This document shows, piece by piece, positions 39,393 through 47,548 of a DNA stretch of 64,000 bases. Every line of letters begins with the position of its first letter. Positions within the stretch are counted from its first letter, which is position 1. This DNA is from Paracidovorax avenae ATCC 19860 (GTDB lineage Bacteria; Pseudomonadota; Gammaproteobacteria; Burkholderiales; Burkholderiaceae_C): assembly GCF_000176855.2 (NCBI RefSeq), contig NC_015138.1, forward strand, positions 620,001 through 684,000, read 5' to 3'. Position numbers and translations under genes: made by a program. Below the pieces are notes generated by a model. It worked only from the letters and a program-made list of their open reading frames with translations. It had not been told where the DNA came from and made no database searches.

Positions 39393-41366
39393 ATGCATGA
39401 GGAGGAGGGGGGCATCCCCCGCAACGCTCCCGGGGGGATGGCAGGCTGGTGGGTACCCGCCGCACTGCTCCTGTACGCTGCCGCCGGGCTGGCCTGGGTG
39501 GCCGGCGCGGAGGCGCTTTTGCCGGCCGGCAGCGTGCTGCGTGCAGCGCTGCAGGCGGCCTTCGTGCTGGCGCCGGCGGGCTGCGGCGTGTGGGCGCTGC
39601 GGCGCTGGCGCGCGCGGGGCCGGGAGATCGCGGCGCTGGCCCGCGGTGCCCTGCAGGCCGACGAGCGCCAGCGGCTCGCGGCCACGGTGGTGGACAACGC
39701 GGCCGAGGGCATGGTGGTGACCGATGCCGAGAGCCGCATCCTGTCGGTGAACGCGGCCTTCACGCGGCTCATGGGCTACGGCGAGGCGGAGCTGCTGGGC
39801 CGCACGCCGCGGCTGTTCAAGTCGGGCCGCCACGGCCGCGCGTTCTACGAGGCCATGTGGGAAGAACTGGGCCGCACGGGGCACTGGCAGGGCGAGATCT
39901 GGAACCGCCGCAAGAACGGCGAGGTGTTCCCGGAGCGCATGTCGCTCTCCAGCGTGCGCAACGCGCGCGGCGAGGTGACGCACTACGTGTGCCTGTTCAC
40001 CGACATTTCCCAGGAGCACGAGCAGCGGCGCCGGCTGGAAGTGATGGCTCATACCGACCCGCTCACGGGCCTGCCCAACCGCACGTTCTTCGCGCAGCAG
40101 CTCGAAGAGGCGATGGCGGATGCGCGCGCCCGCGGCGAGCCCCTGGCGGTGCTGCTGGTCAACCTGGACCGGTTCAAGGACGTGAACGACAGCTACGGCC
40201 ATGCGGTGGGCGACCAGGTGCTGCGCCACATCGCGGCGCGCGTGCAGGATGCGCTGCGGCCGGGGGACCTCGCGGGGCGGCTGGCGGGCGACGAGATCGG
40301 CGTGATCGCCCGCCGCGTGGAGGGCGCGCCGGGCGCGGTGGCTGCCGCCCGGGCCCTGCTGGCCGCGCTGGCCGAGCCCTGGCGCTCGCCCGACGGCTTC
40401 GAGGTGGTGGCCTCGGCCAGCGTGGGTATCTGCCTGTTCCCGGACCATGGCGATACCGCCGATGCGCTGCTGCAGGGCGCCCATGCGGCGGTGTACGGCG
40501 CGCGCGAGCACGGGCAGGGCGCATGGCATTTCTTCGACGAGAGCCTCACCCAGGCCGCGCGCGAGCGCCTCGCCCTGGAGGCGCGGCTGCGCTCGGCGCT
40601 GGCCCAGGGGCACCTGCAACTGCACTACCAGCCGCAGGTGGACATCGCCTCCGGGCGCATCGTGGGCGCGGAGGCGCTGGTGCGCTGGATCGATCCGGTG
40701 GAGGGCACCATCGCGCCCGACCGCTTCATCCCGGTGGCCGAGCGCACGGGCATGATCGGCCCGCTGGGCGAATGGGTGATGCAGGAGGCCTGCCGCCAGG
40801 CCCAGGGCTGGCGCGAGGCCGGGCTGCCCGGGGTGACGATGGCAGTGAATGTCTCCCCGCGACAGTTCCACCTGACCGACCTGGCGGGCTGCGCGGCCCT
40901 GGCGCTGGCGGATTCCGGCCTGCCGTCCACGCTGCTGGAGCTGGAGCTCACCGAGGGTGCGCTGGCGGAGCGCCCCGAGGAGGCCCGGCAGGTGCTGCTG
41001 CGGCTGCGTGGCCTGGGGTTGCGGCTGGCGATCGATGATTTCGGCACGGGCTACTCGTCGCTGGCGCACCTCAAGCGCTTCCCGATCGATGTGCTGAAGA
41101 TCGACAAGGGGTTCATCCGAGACCTGCCGCAGAGCGCGGACGACATGGCGATCTGCGCGGCCATCATCGCGATGGGGCACAGCCTGGGCCTGGCGGTGCT
41201 GGCCGAAGGGGTGGAAACGCCGGAGCAGCTGGCGTTCCTGCGAAGCCGGGGCTGCGACCGCTACCAGGGCTACCTGTGCCGCCGGCCGGTGCCTGCTGCG
41301 GAGTTCGCCGCGCTGCTGGCGCAGCAGGCCGCGGGAGTTGACGCGCCTTCGCCGGCCCAGCCATAA
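39393..41366 (+). CDS. membrane-anchored PAS-GGDEF-EAL cyclic-di-GMP protein
   Basis: A 657-residue protein. Two hydrophobic segments are near residues 17-65, a PAS domain at about 95-205 (VVDNAAEGMVVTDAESRILSVN), GGDEF at about 225-385 and EAL at about 395-645. The GGDEF active site is degenerate, AGDEI, while the I-site RPGD five residues before is kept. The EAL domain has all catalytic residues: EALVRW, VNVSPRQF, ELTEG, IDDFGTGYSS, KIDKGF, EGVET. It is therefore probably a c-di-GMP phosphodiesterase regulated by c-di-GMP or the PAS domain. AAGGA precedes the ATG at 39393. Confidence 0.88.
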   Translation: MHEEEGGIPRNAPGGMAGWWVPAALLLYAAAGLAWVAGAEALLPAGSVLRAALQAAFVLAPAGCGVWALRRWRARGREIAALARGALQADERQRLAATVVDNAAEGMVVTDAESRILSVNAAFTRLMGYGEAELLGRTPRLFKSGRHGRAFYEAMWEELGRTGHWQGEIWNRRKNGEVFPERMSLSSVRNARGEVTHYVCLFTDISQEHEQRRRLEVMAHTDPLTGLPNRTFFAQQLEEAMADARARGEPLAVLLVNLDRFKDVNDSYGHAVGDQVLRHIAARVQDALRPGDLAGRLAGDEIGVIARRVEGAPGAVAAARALLAALAEPWRSPDGFEVVASASVGICLFPDHGDTADALLQGAHAAVYGAREHGQGAWHFFDESLTQAARERLALEARLRSALAQGHLQLHYQPQVDIASGRIVGAEALVRWIDPVEGTIAPDRFIPVAERTGMIGPLGEWVMQEACRQAQGWREAGLPGVTMAVNVSPRQFHLTDLAGCAALALADSGLPSTLLELELTEGALAERPEEARQVLLRLRGLGLRLAIDDFGTGYSSLAHLKRFPIDVLKIDKGFIRDLPQSADDMAICAAIIAMGHSLGLAVLAEGVETPEQLAFLRSRGCDRYQGYLCRRPVPAAEFAALLAQQAAGVDAPSPAQP

Positions 41367-41367
41367 T
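41338..41367 (+). promoter_or_regulatory. probable promoter for the leader peptide-mgtC unit
   Basis: TTGACG (41338-41343) and CATAAT (41362-41367) each match the sigma-70 consensus at 5 of 6 positions and are 18 bp apart. The promoter overlaps the end of the GGDEF/EAL gene. Transcription would start near 41374. Confidence 0.6.
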
Positions 41368-41426
41368 CCGCCCGCTTTTTCCGCGGGCCGCCCGGCCTGC
41401 TGCCTTCCGGCCCCTGCCGGCTTCTT

Positions 41427-41445
41427 CCCGCGCGCCCTGCGCGGG
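41427..41445 (+). other. 7-bp hairpin in the mgtC leader
   Basis: CCCGCGC (41427-41433) and GCGCGGG (41439-41445) pair perfectly around GCCCT in the predicted 5' leader, upstream of the leader peptide. Confidence 0.55.
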
Positions 41446-41483
41446 CCCATCCACCGGAGCGCGCGAGCGCGGGAGAGAACGCC

Positions 41484-41615
41484 ATGGACCCCTACCCTAG
41501 ACGGCCCTCCCCTGCCATGCCCCCGGTGTGCCCGATGGCCGCCCCCTTCTCCCGCATTTCCCTTGCCGCATCCGGCGCGCGCCCGGACGCCGCCTGCCGT
41601 CCGCCCCGCCGCTGA
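41484..41615 (+). CDS. proline-rich leader peptide, 43 aa
   Basis: A short frame with a good ribosome site (GGGAGAG at 41471-41477, 6 bp before ATG). The product starts MDPYPRRPSPAMPPVCPMAA, with eight prolines in the first 21 residues and an acidic residue next to the first proline. This resembles the MgtL/MgtP leader peptides of enterobacteria, in which proline and acidic codons make translation sensitive to Mg2+ or proline charging and so control mgtA or mgtCB downstream. Here an MgtC-family gene follows. The frame is too short for ordinary gene calls; the regulatory role is inferred. Confidence 0.5.
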   Translation: MDPYPRRPSPAMPPVCPMAAPFSRISLAASGARPDAACRPPRR

Positions 41616-41661
41616 CGGCACGGAGGCTCCCCCGCGCGCATGGCGCGGCTGGAGCCTTCCC

Positions 41662-42033
41662 ATGTTCTTCTTCCGTTCTTTTCTTCCTGGTGCCTTCCAG
41701 AGGGACGAGCTGGTCGCCCTGGCGCTGCGCGACGCGCTCGCCCGCCGCCGCCCGCAGGCGCTGTGCGGCCTGCTGCAGAGCCACGGACGCGGCGCCGTGG
41801 CGGCGTGCCTGTCCCGCGAGCCGGGCGCGGTGATCGCCGATGCGCTGTCCATGCTGCCAGAGGACCAGCGCCGCGCGGTCTTCCTGCGCCTGAGCCGGTC
41901 TGCGCGCGAGCGGGCCGAGCGCATCGGCGGCAGGGCGTTCGACGCCTTCGGGCCGTCCGTTCCGGCAGGCGCCTGGCACCGCGCCCGGGCCTGGTGGGGA
42001 CGCCGCTGCCGGCGTTCCGGCACGCCGGTCTAG
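41662..42033 (+). CDS. hypothetical protein, 123 aa, upstream of mgtC
   Basis: A 123-residue basic protein, not firmly recognised. MFFFRSFLPGAFQRDELVALALRDALARR begins the protein. The middle (LCGLLQSHGRGAVAACLSREPGAVIADALSMLPEDQRRAVFLRLS) faintly resembles the helical repeats of the MgtE N-domain, a cytoplasmic Mg2+ sensor. The C-terminal tail is Arg/Trp-rich. GGAG lies 7 bp before the ATG. It sits 46 bp after the leader peptide and 109 bp before mgtC, so a link to Mg2+ is plausible but only inferred. Confidence 0.6.
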   Translation: MFFFRSFLPGAFQRDELVALALRDALARRRPQALCGLLQSHGRGAVAACLSREPGAVIADALSMLPEDQRRAVFLRLSRSARERAERIGGRAFDAFGPSVPAGAWHRARAWWGRRCRRSGTPV

Positions 42034-42057
42034 AGCGCGGCCCCCGCTGCCCTTCGC

Positions 42058-42090
42058 CAGCCCGTTCCCAGCCCGTTCCCGGCCCGTTCC
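42058..42090 (+). repeat. three tandem 11-bp repeats upstream of mgtC
   Basis: CCAGCCCGTTC C-type units repeat three times: 42058-42068, 42069-42079 and 42080-42090, differing at one base (A to G). They lie between the 123-aa gene and mgtC. Slippage-prone; role unknown. Confidence 0.6.
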
Positions 42091-42142
42091 CGGCCTTCTT
42101 TCGCTCCCCCTGCCCGGCAGGCCACCGCACCCGGACCCCACC

Positions 42143-42859
42143 ATGCAATTCCTCCGCCATTTCCACCTGTTCCCCTTCCTCGATACCCTGGTCAGCCTGC
42201 TCACCGCCTTCGGGCTGGGCGCGGCGATCGGGCTGGAGCGGCAGATCCGCCAGCGGACGGCGGGGCTGCGCACCAATACGCTCGTGGCCGTCGGGGCCGC
42301 GGCCTTCGTGGTGCTGGCCGACCGGCTCGAGGGGCCGTCCGGCGCGGTGCGCGTGATCGCCTATGTGGTGTCGGGCGTGGGCTTCCTGGGGGCGGGAGCG
42401 ATCATGAAGGAGGGCGCCAACATCACCGGACTCAATACGGCGGCGACGCTCTGGGGCTCCGCGGCCGTGGGCGCCTGCGCAGGCTCGCACCTCGTGGCCG
42501 AGGCGGTACTGGCCGCGCTGTTCGTGCTGGCGAGCAACACGCTGCTGCGCCCCGTGGCCAACCGCATCAACCGGCGCCCGGTGCAGGAAGCCACCAGCGA
42601 GGCCATCTACACCGTCTATGTGCTGTGCGAGCGCGGCGTCCACGGCGAGGTGCGCGAGCGCATGGTGGAGTTGCTGGAGGGGGCGAACTACCCGGTGCGC
42701 GGCGTGGGCCAGCATGCCTTCGGGCGCACCGAGACCGAGATCGAGGCGACGCTCTACGCCACGGCCGTGGAGGCCGATGAGCTGGATGCCGTGATGCGTG
42801 CGATCGAGGAACTGCCGGGCGTACTGCAGGCGTTCTGGAACGCCGGGTCGGAGGAATAG
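42143..42859 (+). CDS. mgtC: MgtC/SapB family membrane protein
   Basis: A 238-residue inner-membrane protein. Four to five hydrophobic segments occupy residues 12-145, with the family signature GLGAAIGLERQIRQRTAGLRTNTLVAVGAA and GVGFLGAGAIMKEGANITGLNTAATLW. A soluble C-terminal ACT-like domain (about 155-235) follows. In Salmonella and Mycobacterium MgtC helps survival at low Mg2+ and inhibits the F-type ATPase. The proline-rich leader peptide and separate promoter upstream fit Mg2+-dependent control. The symbol denotes family membership. Confidence 0.8.
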   Translation: MQFLRHFHLFPFLDTLVSLLTAFGLGAAIGLERQIRQRTAGLRTNTLVAVGAAAFVVLADRLEGPSGAVRVIAYVVSGVGFLGAGAIMKEGANITGLNTAATLWGSAAVGACAGSHLVAEAVLAALFVLASNTLLRPVANRINRRPVQEATSEAIYTVYVLCERGVHGEVRERMVELLEGANYPVRGVGQHAFGRTETEIEATLYATAVEADELDAVMRAIEELPGVLQAFWNAGSEE

Positions 42860-42895
42860 GCCCGCGGGAGGGCCGTGGACCGGCGCCTCATCACC

Positions 42896-43720
42896 TTATC
42901 GCCGGAGCGCGGCGCAATGGTCCGTGGGCGGAAGAGGTGGCGTCGGCAGGACCGTGTCGGCGGCGCCTCCGGGCAGCGGATCGGTGGCGGAGTCCGGGCG
43001 CGCGATCGCGACGCGGGCCTGCACGCCCGAGTCCCAGTGCAGCGGCACCCCGAGGTCGCGGCGGGCGTGGCCCGCGCCCGTGACCAGCAGCACCGTCTGC
43101 CCCGGACGTCGCGCGCCGGCCGCCGTCCGGGCGAGGCTGTCGTCGCGCGCGATCTGGATGCGGGCCATGCCGGGCAGTTGCGACGCGGGCAGCAGGCCGC
43201 AGTGGCCGGCCTCCATCGCCTCGACCTGCCGGCGCAGCACAGGGGCCGGCACGCGGGCATCCCAGGCTGCATCCTGCATGGCCTCGCGCATCCGCGCGCG
43301 CGGCAGGTTGCCGCCGAGCACCGGCACGCCGGCACGCACGGCTTCCATCACCACCGGGCCGTAGTGCGTCCAGGGCCAGGCCGCGTCGTTCCAGGCGAGC
43401 GCTGCGCGCACGGCGGATTCGGTGGCATCGCGCGGCAGGCCGGCCGTGCCGTGGCCGGCCTCGGCCATCTCCATCACCAGCGCTGCCAGCTGCCCGCGGC
43501 CCGCCAGCGAGGCGACGGCCTCGCGTTCCAGCCGCTGGTGGTGGGGCGCGTCGTGCTGCTCGCCCAGGAGCAGGATCTCGGTGGGTAGCAGCGCCTGCCA
43601 GGAGACGCCGCCGGCAGGCGGGGAGGGCGGGGAGGGGCTGGCGCACGCAGCGGCCAGGGCCAGCAGGGCCAGGGAGGCGGCGCGCCCCGCGGAGCGCCGC
43701 AAGCGGAGGGGCAGGTGCAT
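42896..43720 (-). CDS. ChaN-like haem-binding lipoprotein
   Basis: A 274-residue lipoprotein. The signal peptide ends with LAAAC (Cys about 26). The ChaN fold begins EILLLGEQHDAPHHQRLE, with QTVLLVTGAGHARRDLGVP near the C-terminus. The family binds haem or an iron cofactor; the E-x-H-D motif (GEQHD) is present. The start at ATG 43720 is chosen because it gives the lipoprotein signal. It is divergent from narX, on whose control region it borders. Confidence 0.8.
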   Translation of the reverse strand: MHLPLRLRRSAGRAASLALLALAAACASPSPPSPPAGGVSWQALLPTEILLLGEQHDAPHHQRLEREAVASLAGRGQLAALVMEMAEAGHGTAGLPRDATESAVRAALAWNDAAWPWTHYGPVVMEAVRAGVPVLGGNLPRARMREAMQDAAWDARVPAPVLRRQVEAMEAGHCGLLPASQLPGMARIQIARDDSLARTAAGARRPGQTVLLVTGAGHARRDLGVPLHWDSGVQARVAIARPDSATDPLPGGAADTVLPTPPLPPTDHCAALRR

Positions 43721-43768
43721 GGCCGGCACCTTACCCCATCGCGGCGGGCGGCCCGGAAGGCTCGTGGC

Positions 43769-43810
43769 TTGACTTGCATCAAGGGCTGCGGCCATGCCCG
43801 TTCCTACACT
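43769..43810 (+). promoter_or_regulatory. FNR-type site and -10 box of narX (class II spacing)
   Basis: TTGACTTGCATCAA (43769-43782) differs from the FNR consensus TTGAT-N4-ATCAA at one base. TACACT (43805-43810) follows after exactly 22 bp, the spacing of class II FNR promoters, with the site centred at -41.5. This puts the transcription start at 43817-43818, right at the narX ATG chosen here. It implies oxygen-responsive expression of narXL. Confidence 0.65.
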
Positions 43811-43817
43811 GCCGGCC

Positions 43818-45725
43818 ATGCGCAGGCCCCTTACCCTGACCACCCGGCTGCTCGCCATCGGCAGCGGCTTCCTTGCCGTCGCCCTGCTGTCCATCGCCTT
43901 CACGCTGTGGATCACCTGGAAGCTCGAAGGTGGCGCCGCGGCCGTGAACGAGGCGGGCCGCCTGCGCATGACGATGATGCGCATGGCGCTGGCGGGGCGG
44001 GCCGAGGCGCCGGAGGCGCTGGCGCCGCTGTCCGGCCGGTTCGATGCCAGCCTGGATCTGCTGCGCCAGGGGGACCCCGCCCGGCCCCTGTTCGTGCCCT
44101 GGAACGAGGACACGCGGGCACGTTTCGCGCGCATCGTCGAGGATTGGAGCCGGCTGCGCGACGGCCGCGCCGCGCCGGACGTCGCCCGGGCGGACGCCTT
44201 CGTGGCGGGCGTGGACGGCTTCGTGGAGGCGATCGAGCGCCAGATGGCGCGGTGGACGGCGGCGCTGCACCTGTTCCAGCTGGCGATGATTGCCGTGGCG
44301 ATCGCTGCGGCGGTGGCCTTCATGGCCGTGAGCCACTGGCTGGTGCTCGCGCCGGTCGCGCGGCTGCAGCAGGCCCTGGCCCGCATGCGGCAGGGCGACC
44401 TGCGCACGCGGCTGCCGGTGGAGTCGCAGGACGAGTTCGGCCAGCTCGCCACGGGTTTCAACCTGATGGCGCACGCACTGCAGTCGTCCCACCAGGACCT
44501 GGAGCGCAAGGTGGCCGAGAAGACCTCGCGCCTGGAAGAGCGCAACGCGCGGCTGGCGGCGCTCTACGAGGTGAGCGCCCAGGTGTCCGAGGCCGGCAGC
44601 CTGGACGCACTGGCGCGCGGCTTCGTGCAGCGGGTGCGCGAGATCGCGCGGGCGGACGCCGCCGCCATGCGCTGGTCGGACGAGGCCAACGAGCGCTACA
44701 TGCTGCTGGCCGGTGACGGGCTCCCCGAAAGCCTGGTGCAGGGCGAGCACTGCCTGCCCACCGGCAACTGCCATTGCGGCCAGCCGGAGGGTGCCGCGCG
44801 CCTGCGCGTCATCCCGATTCTTCCCGGTGCGCCGGCCGGCATGCCGCACTGCGGCGAGGCCGGCTACCAGACCCTGGTGCTGGTGCCGGTGCGCACGCAG
44901 CAGCGCGTGCTGGGCGAGGTGGACCTGTTCTTCCGCTCGGCGACCGAGATCGAGCCCGGCATGCAGGAAATGCTGGAGGCCATGGCCAGCCATCTCGCGA
45001 CGGCGATGGAGGGACTGCGTGCCACCGCGCTCGATCGCGAGGCCGCCGTGGCGCAGGAGCGCTCCTTCATCGCGCGGGAGCTGCACGACTCCATCGCGCA
45101 GTCGCTGGCCTTCCTGAAGATCCAGACGCAGTTGCTGCGCGACGCGGTGGGCCGGGGCGACGATGCGGCGCGCGACCGCAGCATGGGCGAGCTGGACGTG
45201 GGCGTGCGCGGCTGCTATGCCGACGTGCGCGAACTGCTGCTGCATTTCCGCACCCGCACGAGCGAGGAGGACATCGAGGGAGCGCTGCGCGCCACGCTGT
45301 CCAAGTTCGGGCACCAGACCGGCATCGCGCACGGGCTGTCGATGGCCGGCCACGGGCTGCCGCTCGCACCCGACCTGCAGGTGCAGGTGCTGCACATGGT
45401 GCAGGAGGCGTTGTCCAACGTGCGCAAGCACTCGGGCGCACGCCGCGTGGAGTTGCGCGTGCAGCGCGAACCGCACTGGCGCTTCGAGGTGGAGGATGAC
45501 GGCCGTGGCTTCGATCCGGCCGCCGTGCCGCCCGACTCCGTGCACGTGGGCCTGGGCATCATGCGCGAGCGGGCCGAGCGCGTGGGCGCGCAGGTCTGCA
45601 TCGAGTCTTCGCCGGGGCGCGGCACGCGGGTGCGCATCGACCTGCCGGCAGCCGGGGCGCCGGACGCGCCCGCCGCCGCGACGGCGCGCTTTTCCATTTC
45701 CGATTTCGCGCCGCTGGCGTCCTGA
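43818..45725 (+). CDS. narX: nitrate/nitrite sensor histidine kinase NarX
   Basis: A 635-residue membrane kinase. The first helix follows MRRPLTLTTRLL; the periplasmic P-box NEAGRLRMTMMRMAL binds nitrate. A second helix (about 150-172), HAMP, and a central cysteine-bearing module (CLPTGNCHCG, then MPHCG) follow. The HisKA_3 box is ERSFIARELHDSIAQSLAFLK with the phosphorylated His, and the ATPase domain ends with VHVGLGIMRERA and GRGTRVRIDLP. An in-frame ATG at 43794 is longer, but it lies inside the predicted promoter, so 43818 is preferred. narL starts 12 bp downstream. Confidence 0.9.
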   Translation: MRRPLTLTTRLLAIGSGFLAVALLSIAFTLWITWKLEGGAAAVNEAGRLRMTMMRMALAGRAEAPEALAPLSGRFDASLDLLRQGDPARPLFVPWNEDTRARFARIVEDWSRLRDGRAAPDVARADAFVAGVDGFVEAIERQMARWTAALHLFQLAMIAVAIAAAVAFMAVSHWLVLAPVARLQQALARMRQGDLRTRLPVESQDEFGQLATGFNLMAHALQSSHQDLERKVAEKTSRLEERNARLAALYEVSAQVSEAGSLDALARGFVQRVREIARADAAAMRWSDEANERYMLLAGDGLPESLVQGEHCLPTGNCHCGQPEGAARLRVIPILPGAPAGMPHCGEAGYQTLVLVPVRTQQRVLGEVDLFFRSATEIEPGMQEMLEAMASHLATAMEGLRATALDREAAVAQERSFIARELHDSIAQSLAFLKIQTQLLRDAVGRGDDAARDRSMGELDVGVRGCYADVRELLLHFRTRTSEEDIEGALRATLSKFGHQTGIAHGLSMAGHGLPLAPDLQVQVLHMVQEALSNVRKHSGARRVELRVQREPHWRFEVEDDGRGFDPAAVPPDSVHVGLGIMRERAERVGAQVCIESSPGRGTRVRIDLPAAGAPDAPAAATARFSISDFAPLAS

Positions 45726-45737
45726 AAACCAATTCCC

Positions 45738-46502
45738 ATGGCATCCGCCCCCCTGCCGCCCCGCAGCAGCACGTCCCCGGCGCCGGACGCCACGCCCTTG
45801 CGGGTGTTCGTGGTGGACGACCATACGCTCTTCCGGCGTGGCCTGATCGCCCTGCTGTCGCAGTACCCGTCGCTGCGCGTGGTGGGGGAGGCCGGCGATG
45901 CCGGCGAGGCCCTGCGGCTGGCGCCACCGCTCGCGCCGCAGGTCTTGCTGCTGGACAACCACCTGCCGGGAGTGCGCGGCATCGAGGCCATCCGGGGCCT
46001 GCGCGAGGCCATGCCGGGCGTACGGGTGCTGATGCTGACGGTGAGCGAGGATGGCGAGGATCTGGCCCAGGCGCTGCGCCAGGGGGCCCAGGGCTACCTG
46101 CTCAAGACCATCGAAGGCGACCTGCTGGCCGATGCCATCGGCCGCGCTGCGCGGGGCGAGCCGGTGGTGAGCATGGAGCTGATGGGCAAGCTGGTGGCGG
46201 CCTTCCAGGCGCAGGGCGGGCCGCCCGCGGCGCCTGTGCGCGCGGTGGACGCCGATGCAGAAACCGCCGCCATCGCGTGCGAACCGGAGGCCGCGACCCC
46301 GGGCGGCGCATCCCCGTTGTCGCCGCGCGAGGAGGATGTGTTGCGGGAGATCGCGCGCGGCGCGAGCAACAAGGAAATCGCCCGTGCGCTCGACATCGCG
46401 GAGACCACGGTGAAGATCCATGTGCAGCACATCCTGCGCAAGCTGGGACTGAGTTCGCGCGTGCAGGCGGCGGTTTATGCGTCGGAGCGCCAGCGCGAGT
46501 AG
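45738..46502 (+). CDS. narL: nitrate/nitrite response regulator NarL
   Basis: A 254-residue response regulator. The receiver domain (about 21-140) has the acidic pair VVDDH, the phosphoacceptor Asp in LLLDNHLPG and the Lys in YLLKTIEGD. A linker of about 50 residues leads to the LuxR-type helix-turn-helix LSPREEDVLREIARGASNKEIARALDIAETTVKIHVQHIL. NarX phosphorylates it in response to nitrate to activate narK and narGHJI. Those targets lie beyond the inserted restriction-modification genes. Confidence 0.92.
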   Translation: MASAPLPPRSSTSPAPDATPLRVFVVDDHTLFRRGLIALLSQYPSLRVVGEAGDAGEALRLAPPLAPQVLLLDNHLPGVRGIEAIRGLREAMPGVRVLMLTVSEDGEDLAQALRQGAQGYLLKTIEGDLLADAIGRAARGEPVVSMELMGKLVAAFQAQGGPPAAPVRAVDADAETAAIACEPEAATPGGASPLSPREEDVLREIARGASNKEIARALDIAETTVKIHVQHILRKLGLSSRVQAAVYASERQRE

Positions 46503-46564
46503 GCGGGTGACGGCTCGATGCCGGCGGCTGCCAGCCTTTCTCAAGACCGGATGCTGCCGGCCGG

Positions 46565-46593
46565 AGGTGACCGCTTACGCAACGCGTTCACCT
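46565..46593 (-). terminator. hairpin after the restriction endonuclease gene
   Basis: AGGTGA-C-CGC (46565-46574) pairs with GCG-T-TCACCT (46584-46593). It lies 4 bp beyond the endonuclease stop, between convergent narL and the endonuclease. There is no long T run, so terminator strength is uncertain. Confidence 0.45.
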
Positions 46594-46597
46594 GGGC

Positions 46598-47539
46598 TTA
46601 CCTGGCAGCAGCCAGAAAGTCAGTCAAGGCGTCCATTTTGTGCCACCAGAACACGAACACGTTCTTCGACTGGGCAGTGGCGACGTTGTCTGCCTTGAAG
46701 ACGCCTCGGATGGCCGCCGCAGCCACTACGCTCGAATGCCCGAACTCGCGGTGCCAGTCGCCAGCGTCCACCACAACCTCCTTGTTGAGGCGCTTGAATC
46801 CGTTGACCGCGCTGTTCGACGCCTTGCACTCCAGGGCGAGTAGACGACCGTCGAACAGTCGGACCACGTAGTCTGCATTGTGACCGCCCAGCACTGTCTG
46901 CCGCATGTACGTGCCAGCCTCGGGGAAATGCGAGATGAGCTTGATACCGGTGGACCGCTTCGGCACCCGCGTGTAGCCTGCGGCGTCGAGAATCTCTGCG
47001 ACCTTACCCTCGAGCGCCTTGCTCTCTTCGCCCCGGCGGCCGGCCTGCACCGCGCTCACAGCAGTGATGAGCGCTGTTGCCAGTTGTGCGCTTTCCAACT
47101 CTTCTGGAGTGGCCGTCCTTCCTGCTTTCACCCAGAGGAAGCGCTTCGGGTCGAGGCTGGATGACAGGATCTGCCCGAGCTTGTCAGCAAGTTCCTGGCT
47201 TTTCTTCAGCGCTGTCCGATTCAAGGAAGCATCCAAAAGCGTGTCCAAGTCGTCTTCGGAAATGGGTACCGCCGCCAAACTGCGCAATGCTGCGAACTGA
47301 TGCTTGTCGCCGACGATTTCGGCTGCGAACTCTTTGTTGACCGGCGGGGTCAGCAGCAGGCTTATCTGGCTGACGACGACGTCGGCGGCTGCTTTGGCTG
47401 CAGGAAACTTTTCAAGGTACTCCCTCAAAGGCTCGTCGAGTCGACGGCTGCGGAACTCAGCTCGGGCGACGGTTGCGTCTTCTTTGATTTGCTCGGTGGT
47501 CCATACCGATGGCATTGCCTGATCGTCAGTAGCTCGCAT
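46598..47539 (-). CDS. XamI-family type II restriction endonuclease
   Basis: A 313-residue protein of the XamI restriction endonuclease family. WTTEQIKEDA and RSLAAVPISEDDLDTLL match the N-terminal pattern of the family. A PD-(D/E)xK-like site is seen as NADYVVRLFDG then LLALECKAS (Asp, Glu, Lys) at about residues 235-255. XamI itself is a SalI isoschizomer (GTCGAC); specificity here is not proven. The start ATG 47539 follows AGGAA. It lies 9 bp after the methyltransferase stop, so the two are co-translated. GC is about 53-58% in sampled lines against about 70% around, a sign of transfer. Confidence 0.8.
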   Translation of the reverse strand: MRATDDQAMPSVWTTEQIKEDATVARAEFRSRRLDEPLREYLEKFPAAKAAADVVVSQISLLLTPPVNKEFAAEIVGDKHQFAALRSLAAVPISEDDLDTLLDASLNRTALKKSQELADKLGQILSSSLDPKRFLWVKAGRTATPEELESAQLATALITAVSAVQAGRRGEESKALEGKVAEILDAAGYTRVPKRSTGIKLISHFPEAGTYMRQTVLGGHNADYVVRLFDGRLLALECKASNSAVNGFKRLNKEVVVDAGDWHREFGHSSVVAAAAIRGVFKADNVATAQSKNVFVFWWHKMDALTDFLAAAR

Positions 47540-47548
47540 AGATTCCTG

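Noticed and set aside
38493..42023. 1176-codon frame ending in purU
   Set aside because: Only the last 282 codons (purU) have family motifs; the upstream part is antisense to the GGDEF/EAL and 123-aa genes.
43794..43817. Upstream ATG of narX (MPVPTLPA)
   Set aside because: In frame and possible, but it lies between the FNR-type site and the -10 box, so it would not be in the predicted mRNA.
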